Part shown: in pieces, positions 6,011 to 6,165 of the stretch
Layout: each line of letters starts with the position of its first letter
Numbering within the stretch: the stretch's first letter is position 1
Assembly (NCBI GenBank): GCA_030642585.1
Contig: DAOWNN010000136.1
Coordinates: 1 to 6,165, forward strand
Length of the DNA: 6,165 nt
Direction: 5' to 3'
From: Bacteroidota bacterium
Lineage (GTDB): Bacteria; Bacteroidota; Bacteroidia; Bacteroidales; VadinHA17
Made by a program: the position numbers and the translations under genes
Notes under the pieces: generated by a model
Seen by the model: the letters and a program-made list of their open reading frames with translations, nothing else
The model's database searches: none
Told to the model about the DNA's origin: nothing

Positions 6011-6092
6011 CTATGATATTTAAGCCCTACAGGCTTATTATCCAGCTAAATACAATTTTAATTAAAAGCCCTGAAGGGGCATCATATAATAG

Positions 6093-6165
6093 GTGTGCAT
6101 GGCATGCCCCATGACTATAGGGTGAAAGTCCCGAATGCGCCCGATAAGGGGAAGCATTAGCGAAA
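6093..6165 (+). mobile_element. 5' end of a group II intron (partial, runs off the window)
   Basis: Group II introns are self-splicing retroelements that usually encode a reverse transcriptase/maturase in domain IV. The sequence from 6093 starts GTGTG, the GUGYG 5' consensus, and at 6120-6132 has GGGTGAAAGTCCC, a motif frequent in domain I of bacterial group II introns. Short stems follow in order: CATGG/CCATG (6098-6102, 6109-6113), GGG/CCC (6120-6122, 6130-6132), and AATGC/GCATT (6134-6138, 6154-6158) enclosing CCC-GATAA-GGG. The last bases (TTAGCGAAA) also resemble domain I of such introns. The ORF, domains V-VI and the 3' end lie beyond the right edge. It sits in non-coding repeat sequence and disrupts no gene here. 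Confidence 0.6.

Larger units (their letters stand above)
5554..6092. other. Gene-free, inverted-repeat-dense spacer
   Basis: No frame here shows protein-like composition, and I see no tRNA, rRNA or CRISPR array. The content is the series of inverted repeats listed separately plus two further small stems near the right end: TAAGCC/GGCTTA (6021-6026 and 6032-6037) and GCCC/GGGC (6068-6071 and 6077-6080). The latter lies 12 bp before the intron start. The tract between the dead alkD gene and the intron looks like an accumulation site for small repeats. Confidence 0.55.

Noticed and set aside
5842..6114. 90-residue open frame across the split repeat and the intron start
   Set aside because: It spans the pseudoknot-like repeat, the split hairpin and the intron boundary, has no domain-like composition, and is best seen as a chance translation of repeat DNA.

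Overview
The window looks like chromosomal DNA of a member of the Bacteroidota, most likely a marine or flavobacterial-type lineage. Supporting signs are an F1 beta subunit with the roughly 27-residue insertion typical of that phylum, a perfect TAnnTTTG-type -7 promoter box before atpD, A-rich leaders without Shine-Dalgarno sequences, AT-rich spacers, and a small outer-membrane beta-barrel protein. The exact genus cannot be told from the sequence.

Layout. Positions 1-222 are an AT-rich leader with no convincing gene. At 223-843 is a secreted 8-strand outer-membrane barrel protein. At 932-3460 is a compact same-strand cluster: atpD (ATP synthase beta), atpC (a short epsilon lacking the C-terminal helical domain) and an exported alpha/beta-hydrolase whose ATG lies one base after the atpC stop. 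After a 288-bp spacer that starts with degenerate GGGTTT repeats comes a complete PLP-dependent aromatic-L-amino-acid-decarboxylase-like gene (3749-5164). At 5230-5515 is the scar of an AlkD-like DNA alkylation repair gene: the N-terminal and C-terminal ends are recognisable, but about 130 codons between them are gone and the two ends are in different frames. A clean 10-bp stem-loop follows it.

From 5516 to the right edge I see no protein gene. This tract is dense in inverted repeats: a 109-bp MITE-like element with perfect 14-bp inverted ends, two crossing (pseudoknot-like) pairings, and a hairpin repeat that appears split by about 91 bp with a 4-bp duplication. At 6093 the sequence changes into what reads as the 5' end of a group II intron (GTGTG start, GGGTGAAAGTCCC motif, nested stems) running off the window on the + strand.

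The left 5.1 kb is ordinary core and housekeeping sequence: energy conversion, an envelope protein, and amine formation or amino-acid decarboxylation. The right kilobase is a decaying, insertion-prone spacer where a repair gene was lost and mobile or repeat elements have collected. I found no convincing new multi-gene system. The most interesting material is the repeat and intron tract and the alkD scar. All family assignments come from reading motifs by eye; no searches were run.
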